From: Apiospora phragmitis
Taxonomy: Eukaryota > Ascomycota > Sordariomycetes > Amphisphaeriales > Apiosporaceae
Length of the DNA: 64,000 nt
Assembly (NCBI GenBank): GCA_038363925.1
Contig: JAQQWL010000016.1
Location: forward strand, 1,550,001 to 1,614,000
Direction: 5' to 3'
Below, piece after piece: positions 11,090-23,106 of the stretch; position 1 is the stretch's first letter, and each line of letters begins with the position of its first letter. Made by a program: the position numbers and the translations under genes. Below the pieces are notes generated by a model. It made no database searches. It was given only the letters and a program-made list of their open reading frames with translations, and was not told the DNA's origin.

Positions 11090-12748
11090 ATGGCCCCGAA
11101 GATTGATGCCGCCGTCATTGCGAGACATACATCAGCCGATGACTGTTGGGTCGTCGTAAACGGCAAAGTTTACGACCTGACCAACTTCGCTCCAGAACAC
11201 CCTGGTGGCGCCGATAGTGAGTTGCTTCTTCTGCAAGCAAGCCTAATAATAAATATCACCACCCACATTTGGCTAACGATGTGAAACACCAGTCATCTAC
11301 ACGTGGGCTGGTAAAGATGCATCCGAAATCTACAATGAGTTCCACACGCCACAGCGCATAGAAAGCGAGCTTCCCGCTGCAGAGAAGCTCGGCGATTTGG
11401 ACGAATCAACCGTAACTGAGACATGGCGGCAGCGATCCTCATCCCCCCAGGCGCCACCCTCGGGACCTGCCGCCCCTGCATCGCCCGGAGAGAAGAAGAG
11501 ACCCCCACCATTAAGCGCCCTCATCAACCTGCGCGACTTCGAGGAGGCCTTCAAGAAGCATGGCTCCGCCAAATCCAATGCCTACATCGCCGGCGCCTCC
11601 AATGACCTGCTCTCCCTCCGCGCCAACGCGCGCGACTGGCAGCGCCTCTGGTTCCGCCCGCGCATCCTCCGCAATGTGGGGCGCGTCAAGACCGAAACCA
11701 CCATGCTCGGCCAGCCCGTCGCCATGCCCGTGTGGATCGCGCCATGGGGGTCGGGAAGACCGGCGGGCCCGAAGGCGAGGCCGCCCTGGGGGGCGGGGCC
11801 GCGGTCGCGGGCATCATCCACTGCGTGTCAACGGTGGGTTCGCTGACGGTTGAGGAGACGCTCGCATCCGTGCCCGACAACCGACACCACCCCTTCTGGT
11901 TCCAGCTGTATGTGAACCGCAACCGGCCCAAGACGGAGGCGGCGCTGCGACGTCTGGATCGATTGCCGCAGGTGAAGGCCGTCCTCGTCACCGTCGACCT
12001 GCCGGTGGTCTCGAAGCGCGAGGCGGACGAGCGCGTCCGCGCCGCGGACCTGGGTCCGATGCTCGTGGACGGAGAGCCGGTGGAGGGCCCCAAAGGCCGC
12101 GGGGCGGGGCTGGCCGCCAGCACGGGGGCCTTTATCGACTCGACCATGACGTGGGAGGATCTGCGGTGGATCCGGCGGTGCACCAAGCTCCCCATCGTCC
12201 TCAAGGGGATCCAGTCCGCCGCCGACGCGAGGAAGGCGCTGCAGATGGGCTGCGCGGGGATCGTGGTCTCGAACCATGGCGGCCGCGCCCTCGACAACGC
12301 GCCCTCGTCGGTGCTGGTCCTGCTCGAGCTCCGGCGAGACTGCCCCGAGGTGTTTGAGAAGATGGAGGTCTACGTCGACGGGGGCGTGAGGAGGGGCTCG
12401 GACATCCTAAAGGCGTTCTGCCTCGGTGCCAGAGGGGTCGGTATCGGCAGACCCTTTCAGTGTGCGATTGCCTACGGCAAGGATGGGGTCGCGCATTGCG
12501 CCAGCAGTAAGTCCACGCAGCACAATACCTTCCTGACGCGACACGTAGGTAATTAACGCACCTGTCTCTTAGTTCTGAAAGACGAGTTGGAAACAGCCAT
12601 GCGCTTGTGTGGGGTGACCGATCTTGCCCAGGTCCGTGGCGATCTGAGCTGGCTCAACACTTCCGAGCTTGATGGGCTGCTTCCACCTACGGAAGAAAGG
12701 TATCCGCCTTTGCGATCGGCCTGGGGAAGGTTATGGTCAAAATTGTAG
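11090..12748 (+). CDS. Flavocytochrome b2 (L-lactate dehydrogenase, cytochrome), one apparent frameshift
   Basis: The product should oxidise L-lactate (or a related 2-hydroxyacid) to the 2-oxoacid with FMN and pass electrons through its heme domain to cytochrome c. Three exons are joined at 11216/11293 and 12506/12573. An N-terminal cytochrome b5 domain (about residues 1-80) carries the first heme histidine in HPGGAD and a second candidate in YNEFHTPQ. The FMN domain shows YIAGASNDLL, QLYVNRNR, LVTVDLPVVSKRE, the flavin lysine in VLKGIQS, the catalytic SNHGGRALD (His and Arg) and the phosphate-binding stretch DGGVRRGSDILKA to GIGRPF. The protein ends at WSKL. Near 11742 one base is missing between VWIAPMG and VGKTGGPEGE, in a short C run. 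No mitochondrial presequence is obvious, so the location is uncertain. Confidence 0.85.
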
Positions 12749-12939
12749 CTTGGATATACATGTGGTCACAATTCTACGCTGGCAATAAGGAGATGGCTTG
12801 TATGATGGGTTCGAGATGCAGGAACAGAGGTGTACCAATTAATACGAGCCCTAGCATAGCGATTGGTTGTGTTTTTACTAATGGTTGGTAGATGATCTAG
12901 GAACTCCTATTGAAAACACCGCCTTGTTCTATCCAAACT

Positions 12940-15039
12940 TCAATGCTCGCAAAACCCGAAAGTGTTCTGAGACCAGGTTAATAATGTGACAAGGGGCATA
13001 GCAAGGGTATGTTCAAAAATACTTACTGAATCCATGGCCTCTTCAACACTGTCTTGGATAGCCCCTCTCTCCGCCATCAGTCGCGCTCTGATATCCACTG
13101 CCTGATCCCAGGAAATCGGGAAGTCCTCAACTCCATTGGTGATAACATCGAACAGCTCTTTCGGCAGCCTTGAAAGCCGCTGGTCTGGGGTATGTCGCAG
13201 CTCCTCGGCCCACCATCGCCGATCCTGCGGAGGCACGTTGGCCGTCGAGATGACGGGGATGTGCGGGTCCACCAGGAACATGGCTAGTATCTTACGATGG
13301 CCCGGCTTGGTCGGGTCTGCGAGCTCGAACCCGGATACCTTATGTTGTAGGACGTTGGGGAACGTCAAGAGTCGACCGGTCTTGGTCAGAACCCGCCTGA
13401 GCTCCTTCATGGGGCTCCCGTCCTGAGAGATGCCGTAGTACTCCTCGCACGATCGGAAGTTGTGTTGCTCGGGCCTCATGACGAATTCTTCGATGTCATA
13501 CTCCTGCCGGAACGAAAGGTAAGAGTCCGTGATGTTGTCCTGGTCGTAGTAGTACAGCGCTGTCGCACATATGTGCTCGTTCAGCGCGCCCTCGACGTGC
13601 CAGGTTCCACCCTCGTAGTTGGGCTTGTCGGGCGTCAGGTGGATACTGGCCAGCTTGAAGATCACCTGCAAACCGGGTTCGGCGAAGCGGGTGCGCAAGT
13701 CGATATGACCGTGGCCTTCCGGCACAGTCTTATCGAATGGAGCATAGTCGTCCGGCTCTCTCTGGATGAGAACTTGGTGCTGCTCTTTCCATTCACGGTA
13801 GTCGTCTGAGTTTTCCAGCGACTCAAGTCGCTCGTCCCACTCGTCATCAGACTCGTCGATACCAATTATGTAATCCGGTCCGTCGTATATCAATCCATCT
13901 GGAATTTCATAATCATCGGCTCCAGTACCCCCAACATTGATCCGAGTCCTCTTGTGAAACCACGAGAGTGTCGCTCCAGAGAGGAACGGCCTTCTCCATA
14001 AGCCGCTCTAGGACAGCGTACAGATCTTGGTGTTTCTGGGGATGGAGGCCTTTGATGTAACTAGTTATCTTCATCTGATCGCCACGGAACTCTACGTTGG
14101 CGGGCAACCAGTGGAACACCCCCCAAGCTTCTGGACTCACCTCGTTACCCCACCTGTGATAGTTTGAGCTTAACATGTTTCTCGCCAGCATAACGCCATT
14201 ACTCACGATGTCTTCTTCGTCTGTTCTCGTGGGCTGTTGTCCAAGGGTGTCGTTTCGCCCGCCCCGTATACTTGGCACATTCATCAAGCGGCACTTTACC
14301 CACTGGCAATACTTTGCTAAGTCCGTAAGATAATGGGAAGAGCGACGGGTGAACAAGACCGAGCACCTGGTTTTCTGACCCCGGATGCCAGTCTTTCTGG
14401 TTCTCTGCGACGTCTTCCAGGGGCCTGACTGCAGAAAGGAGAGCTTGTTGGAGTCCAGGCGGGACCATGGAGTCAGATTTGACGACCGTTAGCTCTGCAT
14501 CTAGAACGTGCACCGTCTGAGTCTTTTCAAAGACAGCAGCCTTTTCACGCAACTCAGCCAGACACTACAAATAGAGATGTTAGTATAGATGATAACAGTT
14601 TTTCGATATAGCTGGTTTCACATATAGGCTTACTACTTCAAACATCTTCTCCGAGAGGTAGAAGTCGCCCAGGGTTTCGTCGAATCGCACACATTCGTCA
14701 CACCTTCGTCCTTCCATTTCTGGACGATCTATTCATTGAACACCTTTCTGTGCCAGTCTGGTTTTTCTGTGATCTGGTTCACGAAGTCAAGCATTCGCAG
14801 TTCTCGCTCAGTAATACCACCGCTAGCAAAGTAATCTGCAATGGCATGGGGATATCTGTTTGACTTTCCAGCATCTCTCGACCACGATGGTAGATATTGC
14901 CTAAGTAGTGATGATCAAGTAATCAGCAAGACCCTACCTACGCAGGGGCATATGAGGAGTTGGGAGGAACTTGCATTGGCAAACCGAAGCCGGGCAATTG
15001 AATGCGCTCCCCAGCTGAAGCCATTCGAGCTGAAGTCAT
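12940..15039 (-). pseudogene. DUF4246 family protein, degraded
   Basis: DUF4246 proteins are fungal proteins of unknown biochemical role. Family landmarks in order are PHAIADYFASGGITERELRM, KAAVFEKT, VVKSDSMVP, HPSLFPLSYG, FHWLPANVEF, ITSYIKGLHPQKHQDLY, the HICATALYYYDQDNI segment, VLQHKVSGFEL, LVDPHIPVISTANVPPQ and the typical ending FGFCEH. The start ATG (MTSARMAS) lies before an intron that ends just ahead of QYLPSWSRD. An in-frame TAG interrupts the segment after WHRKVFNE. Further frame changes lie near 14680, near 14262 (a G-rich run) and near 13958 (a CT repeat, between LWSDTL and WFHKRTRINV). That amount of damage makes a pseudogene more likely than a sequencing slip. GT-AG introns elsewhere in the gene are intact, which points to recent decay. 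Confidence 0.8.
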
Positions 15040-16380
15040 GACTGCTTGAGGTCTGGGATGTTGAGTTTCTGTCTTATCGGGTTTGTTGACTGGAAACCGA
15101 GGAATTGAGGCGACATCGAGTTGGAGTCATAAATAGGAGTAAGGAGCTCGTTTAGCGGCAGGCCTAAAATAGTGAGTGTCCTTCGTTCAGCAGTCAATTC
15201 TCGCTACTTTAGGCTGCTATCGTGGCGGCTGCCTGTCTCGTGTGGGGCAGTGCCGTAGGAGAAAAGGCTGTCTCGAGGTAATCAAGGCTTGGACTAACCA
15301 TCATTAGGTCAACTATACACTGAATAAACGTCTGTTAAAGCCTTTAACGTGTACTTGGTATTGAATTTATATAGTATTGAACAATAAGTTAACGTTGATT
15401 CCATTTTAGGCGTGTGATAAACGGTCTGCGAAGCGTTATTCCGTACGTAAACGGTAGCAGAATCCTGAACTGCAGTTCAATGGTTTATTCAAACCAGCCT
15501 AGCCTGTTACGGTGGCTTCAGCAAACAACTTTGCCCAACGGTTAGAGCCCTCGATTGCCCGTGCAGGCAGCTAATGCGATAATTGCTGCATTTTCCAGCA
15601 TTGCGGTACGTGCCATTGGAAACACACGTGGGTGTACTTTTCAAGCATCTACTTGCGTGCAATGGTTACCTGCATTGGACCAAACTGTCGATGTTCTTTT
15701 AGCTCCCATTCAGTGAATGATAGATGTAGCCTAGAGCACACTAGCCAGGCTGCCAGGCCTGTAAAACTGGGCATGAGGCGCGATTTAGCGCTTCAAACTC
15801 AGCTCTTCCCCTGCCGACCATGAGAACAGGGGTGCATCTTACGGAGCGCATTCCTCTAAGTGAATCGCATCTGTTTTCCTCCCATAGCCACTATTAATTG
15901 ATTCGTTTCTCCCAAAGTGCAATGAATCGTGTATGCCCTTCCGCGCAGTCTCAGGTAGGTATCCTTAAAACCCACGTCCCATATGCTTTGCCCTATTGAA
16001 GGTATGTTCTGAATACAGCGTTAGCAGATGCGGTCAACAAAATGGGTGCACGATAAGAACAACTTACTAGTCGTAGAAAATGTAATGAAATAAGCAGCCC
16101 GTCGCGTTTCTTCCCTTAACCGAGCCCAATATTCCCCTTAACCTCATGCCTAATCCTATACGGTTTCAGACAACGGGTTGTCTTTCTCTGTCTCTCTCAC
16201 GAGACCTGCGGCAGGCCTGCGCCTTGCGGGGTTGGATAGCCCGTCTCTGTAGTACGTCCATTTCCGGATTATAAGGTCTGCGAGGGTCTCGAGAAGCTTC
16301 AGCTCCATGAACTGGCAGCTCATTCCAGGTGCTGTGACTGGTGCTACGCAGTTCCGCTGGTGAAGGTAGGATCTTATCTT
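15040..16380. other. Intergenic region containing a dispersed repeat copy
   Basis: No supported gene is present. The main content is the ATAAACG-motif repeat at 15296-15545, listed separately. The right part, 15600-16380, has only short ORFs without motifs. Confidence 0.4.
15296..15545. repeat. ATAAACG-rich dispersed repeat, copy 1
   Basis: This shares a colinear run of segments with 23107-23412: ACTAACCAT, CTATACACTG followed by AATAAACGTC, ACTTGGTAT, GTTTATTC and ACCAGCCTA..CCTG.TACGGT. It has no coding capacity. The recurring AATAAACG motif also occurs in the intron repeat at 20327-20515, so the families may be related. Ends are approximate. Confidence 0.6.
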
Positions 16381-17116
16381 CTAAACAAGAACCTCGTCGT
16401 TCCACTTCCTGACGTATTCGGCCTCCTTCATGTCTCGGTGAGCCATGGCCCGCAACCGTAGAATATCGTCGAAGGTGCCATCTTTAGAAAGAAACGTAGC
16501 CATCTCTTCTTTGATGATGGTCATATTGGAATCCGATATCTTGATACCGAGGGTTTCGTTGCCTAGCTCGGCGCGGGCGAGGACCAGAGCACCTTTGGTT
16601 CGTGTAGGAGAAACAGGAATACCGCCCTCGCTGGTCTTCATTTTCTTTCTTCGAGCTTGGTGGAAATGGTCTGTGTTTTTTCGTTTCGAGCCTGGCGGAG
16701 ATGCTGGCGAATCGTTTGCAAGGTGACCAATTGGCAAAGCAAAGCCAGTCCTTACTGATTTTATTGGGGCTATCGCCGCCTGTGAGCTGTCCCATAGAGA
16801 ATAGAAAGCCATTTGAGTGTATCCCGCTATAAGATCTTCTGTTGCGTCCTGATTTGCATCGCCTTGTTGACCCAAGGCCATTGTAACCATCTCTCGGGTG
16901 TAGTCGATTTCCGCTTCGACGAGGTCCTCGGGGCATCGTACAACCCTTGACCCATGCCCTGACGAGCCAGATGGGCTGGTCGTGGCATTTTCGCACGTTG
17001 CGAAGACTTCAGAGGTGACGCAAATAGTGAAATCGCTGTACGATGGGTCAATTTCCTGGTGTTTAGGATAGAATCAAATGTGTACTCACGTATGAGGTGA
17101 GATGGCTGCGAAAACC
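16381..17116 (-). CDS. Hypothetical protein, two exons visible
   Basis: I do not recognise the family. The main exon runs from an acceptor near 17060 (starting EIDPSYSDFTI) to the stop at 16381. An upstream exon ending HLTSY is joined through a GTGAGT donor near 17089. The true start lies further upstream or in another exon and could not be fixed. The protein has a Ser/Gly-rich stretch, a segment around EAEIDYTREMVTMAL, a strongly basic patch (KRKNTD, ARRKKMKT), which could be a nuclear signal, and a charged C-terminus ending KWNDEVLV. The YSDFTI opening recalls BTB domains, but the following conserved BTB residues are not convincing, so I do not assign it. The frame is intact from the EID exon to the stop. 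Confidence 0.5.
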
Positions 17117-17323
17117 TGTAGAGTAGAGACTGTGTAGTAATTAGAGTAACTTGATAAGAAGGTAAGAAGTTTAGTGAACCTCGAACTTGGAGGGTGAGTA
17201 AAGTATTAGGCGAAGGAAAGGTGAACTTGCAACGGCATTAAACCATCTAGGCCAAGGTTTTCTTGAAGAACTATATAGTTTTTAAGGTCATCGATTCAAC
17301 TCATATAGTAAGTCTGCCTAGTC

Positions 17324-17794
17324 CTAGTTCACAATAGCATTGTTTGGTTTCTCGTTGCAAGGAAAGTACATTGAAGTCCACGTATTCTTATTGTTCCCGT
17401 TGGTGGTGCTCGTTCTATCTAAAACCTGGCTTTCCTGTGTGGTTACAACTTTCGGTGCCAAACTAGGGGCGCCGGCTTCGGTGGTTGGATGCTTTGGATC
17501 GACGACAGGGCCAGTAGTGGCGGCTTGGCCGTTGAGGTCCTCTCGTGCCTTTTGGTCATCTTCGAGCGTGGGTAGCATAAGATAGAATGCTGTATTGACC
17601 CGGAGTTGGTATATGTTGCATTCCTCTATGCCGGCCGATATCAGCTAGTTAATGATGTCTGTATCGGTTATGCCTTCCGGCACATTAGCCAGTCGAACGC
17701 TGCGTCCACGACTAGGGCATTCTCCAGGCTGTCTGAGCTTGTGATAAAAGGCTTGGGAAGCCTTGGAGTTCTCGATCTGTCGTGTAATGTTCTT
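17324..17794 (-). pseudogene. RRM-type RNA-binding protein remnant
   Basis: One open frame, with a single TAG at 17645-17647, reads like an RNA recognition motif. It contains GRSVRLANVPEGITDTDIIN (beta-1/RNP2-like), then after the stop LISAGIEECNIYQLRVN and NTAFYLMLP (RNP1-like), ending in AREDLNG. A low-complexity Thr/Pro tail follows to the stop at 17324. The TAG replaces a residue in the helix after RNP2 and could come from a CAG-to-TAG change. Alternatively it could mark an unrecognised intron, since TAG|CTG is also a possible acceptor. The 5' end is uncertain; an acceptor-like TAG lies just before KNITRQIEN. The assignment rests on pattern only. Confidence 0.45.
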
Positions 17795-18218
17795 CTACTA
17801 TCTTCAGCTACAACCTTGAGGCGTGATATCTCACGTCAGTCGGGTATGAGTTGGTACGAAGAAAGGCACTTTCCTAAGTTGCAAAGGTTGCAAAAGCAGA
17901 GATCGGGTCAGGCTCGACACCCTTCGCCCCCATGTGCACCTCTGGCCCCCAAATGCTACACTGCCTGCTTACATGCATGGCGATCTTTGTAGGACGTACG
18001 ATCGAGGTCCTTATAGGCTGGTCTCTTTCAGCTCAGGGCAGCAATATATAATCAAAGTCAGGTTCATCATCTTCCTTTATAATAAAAGTCTTGCTGACAT
18101 CTGATTGCTGTGATACAGTTTCCTGTTAACTTGATTCTTGTTAAACCTCTATCCGAGTACCTGTCAGGGACTGTTCCTTAAAGTCGTTTAATACTTAATC
18201 ACTCTCTATAAAAACAAA

Positions 18219-19364
18219 ATGGGCGAGGTGCCGGACGCCGATGTCATTGTCGTTGCTGCATCATGGGCATTAGCACCGCTCGCGACGATATCGTTCGGAC
18301 TTCGCATCTGGTGTCGAATGTTCCGGGTCGGTGTATTATGGTGGGACGATTTGGTTCTAGGCATATCCGTGGTAATGATACCGTCTCTCCCTTCTTTCCT
18401 TCCACTTGTCACCTTGTCCACTCATCGCCATTTCATCTCGTCTCTGATCTCGCGCTGAGGCTTTCAAGATGTTTGTATGTCACTGACGAGCCACAGTTGG
18501 CCATTATAATGAGTGCCGCATTCACCACGGCCATGTTCCGCGCCGGCTGGTCCGCCGAGCCGGTCCCCCACGGACGCCCTGTCGCTTTCTACCTCGCGAC
18601 GGGCTCATGTACTGCCGTCGCGGCCGGGCTTGGCAAAACGGCGTATGTCATGACACTTCTGCGCCTAACAACCGAGCCCTGGATACGGCGGGTGTTGTGC
18701 TTCTTCGTCGTGAGCTTGAACATGGTCCTGTGGCTCGGCGCCCTGTCGTCTTGGGCCAGACTCTGCGAGGAGTCTACCAGTCGGCTTTTAGGGGCGGCCC
18801 ACTCCGGGGGCCCCTATCTGCCGGGACGCTGTTGGCCGCAACGCTACGTAGTTGGAGCGATTGCCATCGCCACCGGTAGGTAATTTTTTTGTTTCGTCGA
18901 AGCGTACTGGCAATGGTTCAAGCACAGTTAACCGACTCGATCTCATCAGTTTACACAGGTATGATAGACCTAACTCTTGCTCTCGCCCCTCGGGGCATAG
19001 TGCGCAATCTTCATATGCACAAGAGGCACAAGATTGGTATTTCCACGAGTATGAGCGTCAGTGCCCTGTAAGTGTCATATGAAAATTGGGAAGTTACCGC
19101 TTTGCTTTCCCCTCTGTGCTAATTTCATTATCAGTGCTATCGGTCCTCTCGTGATGGTAATACAATCCCTCCTAGCAGAGATGCCTGAGAACAACTTGGC
19201 ATGTACGTGAACACCATCACACCTCATATTTTCACATTAGCACAACTAAACTTTGGCCAGACTCGCTCGCAATCCGGTCCATCCTTTACGTGGGAGGGCC
19301 CGCGGTTACCGTCTTTTCCCAACAATACCTGTGCTGCGGGCTTTCTTTTCCAAGTATGACTTGA
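18219..19364 (+). CDS. PTH11/rhodopsin-like integral membrane protein, five exons
   Basis: The protein belongs to the large fungal family of seven-helix plasma-membrane proteins related to PTH11. Exons 18219-18371, 18497-18875, 18950-19067, 19135-19202 and 19261-19364 join with matching phases at GT-AG sites. Landmarks are LRIWCRMFRV plus LWWDDLVL (the basic loop and the WDD motif after TM2), LGKTAYVMTLLRLT in place of the usual TM3 segment, and VYTGMIDLTLALAPRGIVRNL with RHKIGISTSMSV (the TM6 region). It is shorter than most relatives and ends soon after the last helix (QQYLCCGLSFPSMT), without the usual long cytoplasmic tail. The reading frame is clean throughout, unlike many neighbours. 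Members are linked to surface sensing, but a ligand cannot be inferred. Confidence 0.8.
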
Positions 19365-19493
19365 AGCGTACTTAACTCTAGTTGTGAAAAGTAGAACATT
19401 AGAGACAAGAGACGATATAGTTACAGATAACCTTTTCTATTACCTCTATATGCAGTGATATAGAATAGCTTTTCCTTTGAGCCTTATAACATC

Positions 19494-22400
19494 CTACACT
19501 GGCGGTGCGAACTCTTCAATGACACTTCTTGGTTCAACGTACTGTCCGATAGGCTGGTAGTCAATATCGTAACCAAATGCCTTCGGACCGCCAATCTTTA
19601 GCCCAGCAGGGGTCTCGGTCCAGCGCGGGGAGCAGGTAATGCCCAGCACCGTGACCCGGAACCCGCACTTGAACTCGGGCACCCCCAGGTTTCGACCGCT
19701 TGAGGTGTCTAGCACGCAGATCAAGTCGGGAACGGAAGCGATGATGCTCTTGGTGGTCCCGTCCTCGGCCGTGTGTTCGGCGAAGAGGTTTCATTCTTGA
19801 ACGGGATCGTGAGTGTCCCGCCTGTCTTGACGGCAGGCATTACCCCCTGTTGGCCCATTCCGCTACCGCTGTTCTCTTCCTCTGAAGCAGCGAGGCCGGC
19901 GATGGTGATGGATCCCAGAGAGTGGCCCTTGAACAGCCGCCTCTCCACTGCCACGATCTTACCTCTGAAAAGGATCTTGGCGCTCTTGGCACCTCCGGCT
20001 TCCTGCACGATCGATTCCGCGACCATGGACAGGGTATTGGTCGCCTCGGCACGTGCGATGCAGCGTCCGATGCGCCAGGCGAGCGAGACCGTCTTCAACA
20101 CCCCGAACTTGCCCACCTTCTCGGCCGTCGCGGGGCAGGACGCCATGCCCACCCGCGAGCCCATCTCGGAGCACGACGCGCGCAAAGCCCGGTCGACGAT
20201 CTCGTCGTCGGGCGCGCGCACCATGAGGATGGTCTTGCCGTCGCCGCTGTCGATGGCACAGGGGACCAGCTCATTGGGGGCGTGGACGGCGATGGTAGTC
20301 TGCCAATAGCAGGGATATGCTCGGCCCTACCAAAATCCGGCGTTAGTATTACTCTTTTTAGAATAAACGATATGTTTCAAGAGGGAATAAAGGCAACCCC
20401 TCGAATAAACGGGGAGCCCATCCCCCCTGAGACACTGGGATAACGGGGAATAAACACCAGAATAAGGAGTAATAAACGCTGGAACAGGAAGGAATCAACC
20501 CCGAAAGTCGCTTACCATCAGGTCGCCGTCGATGATGGGGCGGTCGAAGAAGCGGGACGAGCCCACGAGAAACGGCTCGAGGCCGTTGGCGCCGCCGATC
20601 TCGAGCGAGAGCACGGCCTCGAAGGACTCCTCGCGGCGGTACTCCATCAGCGCCCGGAACGCGTACACCGTCTCAATGGACTGCAGCCGCTCATTCGACG
20701 TCGCGGGGGAGCCCATGTGTCCGCCCCAGTATACCAAGGCTTTAGGGTCCAGCGACGATGTGTCGATAACGCGCATGGTGTGGCCCGCGCGCAGCATATC
20801 GCGCAACTGGATACGGGATGCTGCGGGGCTGCCGCCGCCGGCACAGCCGAGAACGTAACAGCCATCGGCCAGATAGTTGATGTCGGTTTCGCTGATATGC
20901 CACTCCAGAATACCCGTTGATTCGTTTCGGATGACCTTGGGCTGATATGTGACGGGATCGACTGGTTCCGGCTCCTCCACCACCACGATGGAGAAGTCTT
21001 TCGCTACCTCTGACTCCTCTTCCTCATCTTCGCCCGCAAAGTCCTCTTCCGTTGAAGACTCTGCTTTCAGGTTGATATCCAACTTCCCAATGGCTTTCAC
21101 CACCGTCCGCAACTTGTTTGCCACGTATGTCACCGGATAACTCTCCTCTTCCGCAACCCGAACACTATCCCGCTCTGCACCAGCATCTATGGCCCTCTGG
21201 ATCGCCATTGCCTTGGCGCGCTCGACCGCCTCCTTGATTGACTGATCCGCGACGCTTTGGATGACGTCCACCGTACCGCCCACATTTGAGATGGCAGCTC
21301 CCACAGCATTCGCCACATCGCTGAAAGGGGGGTGCCTTAACTCCAAAGCACCTTCCAACGACGATGGTGCCAGAACGGCACCGCCACCGACGAGAAGAAC
21401 AGGGAGAGGTTCTGGGCTGGTCTTGATCAAGTCGATGACCCCCTCGAGAAGCTTCTTGATCTGGGTCTCGGCATTCGTGACCAAGGATGGCTCGAGATTG
21501 ACCGCGCATGTTCCCATCTGGGCCCTACCAACAGCGACAGCGATGTCGGAAGCAGTCACCACCTTTCCGCCAAAGACCAAAGCTTCCCGTGTCAGATAAT
21601 GGCCGACCGAGCCTGGTCCGACGGTCACTTTTCCGTCATCAGCCCGTCTAACAATGGAACCGCCACCCAGGCCGACAGAATGCAGATGAGGCATCGAGTA
21701 GTTGACCCGCACACCCGCAACCGTCACATAAGCTGACGCCTGCCTTGGTAACCCGGAAGGGAGCAGGACGCCGACATCCGTGGTGGTTCCGCCAATGTCC
21801 GCCACAATCGCGGACGAATCTTGGGTGTCGTGCCCGCGAGATAGGCAGCCCCGCGCATGGAGTTGGTGGCTCCGGAGTTGAACGTGCGGATGGGGATCCC
21901 TAGCCGCAGCGGCCGCATCCAAGAGCGTGCCGTCGTTTTGGGTGAGGAAGAGCGGGCAATGGAGGTTCAGCGCTTTCATGGCGCGGCGGAACCCCCGAAC
22001 CGTGCGCCGGGCGTACTGCAGGATGGCGGCGTTGAGGATGCTGGCGTTCTCGCGCTCGAGGAGGCCGATGTTGGCGACCTCGTGGGAGACGACCACGTCG
22101 GTCCCCGGCGGCATCTCGCGCAGCACGATTTCCCGCACCCGGTCTTCCTGCTGGAAGACCTCGTCGATTGGCGAGAATGCGCCGACGACCACGACGGCCG
22201 TCAGACCCAACGCCTTGATCTCCCGGCAGCGTTCCACGACCTGCGCCTCGACGATTGGCGCCTCCTCGGACCCGTCGATGTGCAGTCCGCCATCGCAGTA
22301 GCCCACGTAGCCCTTAATGATCTTGGTCAGGGCCGGGGGAACTCCGAGAAGGGCGGGATCTCCCTCAGGAAGCTCCGGGACAAACGCAGGATAGCGACGC

Positions 22401-22761
22401 GGCGCAGGCGACGTGCGTCTTGCTCGACTACCGCGTTAATGAAGTGGGTAGTGCCGACCGTCACACTCGCGATGGTGTCGGCAGCTAGATGAGACTTCTC
22501 CAGGACAGCTCCGACGGCGGCCTCAATCCCTGCGGTGACATCCGGTGTGGTGGGAGTCTTGTGGTGGGCGAGGACTCCACGCCCTGGTTCGGACTGCTGT
22601 GTCGGGTTGATCGCCACGGCATCCGTGTTGGTGCCTTGCATTGACCATATTAGCTCGGTTCCGGGCCCGAGGATTTGGGGAGGAAGGGGGGAGGGGGACA
22701 TACCGCCAACATCCACGCCTATTCTTACCGTCTTTGATGTTTCAACGCTTTTGCTACCCAT
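19494..22761 (-). CDS. Hydantoinase/oxoprolinase fused to DUF917, frame-damaged
   Basis: This is a long cytosolic fusion of about 950 residues that should hydrolyse a cyclic amide such as a hydantoin or 5-oxoproline, possibly with ATP. The first exon ends VRIGVDVGG and is spliced to TNTDAVAINPTQQ. The hydantoinase A part shows VGTTHFINAV, FLTQNDGTLLDAA, IVADIGGTTTDVGVLLPSG and HSVGLGGGSIV. A Glu-rich linker leads to the DUF917 part, with YLADGCYVLGCAGGGSPA, LEIGGANGLEP and, across an intron (20327-20515), GDLM joined to GRAYPCYWQ. The frame needs one-base corrections near 22336 (C run), near 21910 and 21838 (compensating), and near 19795 (A run). It is divergent from the NCS1 permease at 23706, so it probably acts on the imported compound. 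Confidence 0.85.
20327..20515 (-). repeat. Introner-like element forming an intron of the hydantoinase gene
   Basis: The 189-base intron between GDLM and GRAYPC starts GTAAGC, carries a TACTAAC branch point near its 3' end and ends TAG. Over its length it resembles 30628-30793, an intron of an unrelated membrane-protein gene. Shared blocks include ACTTTCGGGG, ATTCCTTC, TATCCCAGTGTCT, CGTTTATTC and AAAAAGAGTA.TACTAACGCCG. Sequence-related introns in unrelated genes define introner-like elements. The motif GTTTATTCC recurs several times inside. Confidence 0.75.
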
Positions 22762-23106
22762 CTTGATCTTGGTCCTCGAAACTCAAGCAGTGGTATGTCT
22801 GGAGGGCTTGGAGTATCCGCCACTTTGGACGTACTCTTACAGTGAGACTCTCAAGTAATGATAAGTATTCCATTTCAGTCCGATGAGGGTGCAATTGCCT
22901 GCGCTCGTATTGAACCTTGATAAGCCACTGAGCAGGAGTCGGAGTCTGGCCGGTAGTCATTTGATCAAATGGAAGATGGGTCGGAGCAAGTGGGGTTGGA
23001 GATTGGAGCACATCGCGGGGTTCATGGAGAGAGATATCGGAACATGCCGATGTCCCTTAGCAGTGCAATTACGAGATCACAAATGAATCACATTGGCGAT
23101 AGGTAG

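Noticed and set aside
16381..17116. BTB/POZ domain in the unknown protein
   Set aside because: Only the YSDFTI opening resembles BTB. The following histidine/lysine and the VELPEDDP-like segment are not present in a convincing form.
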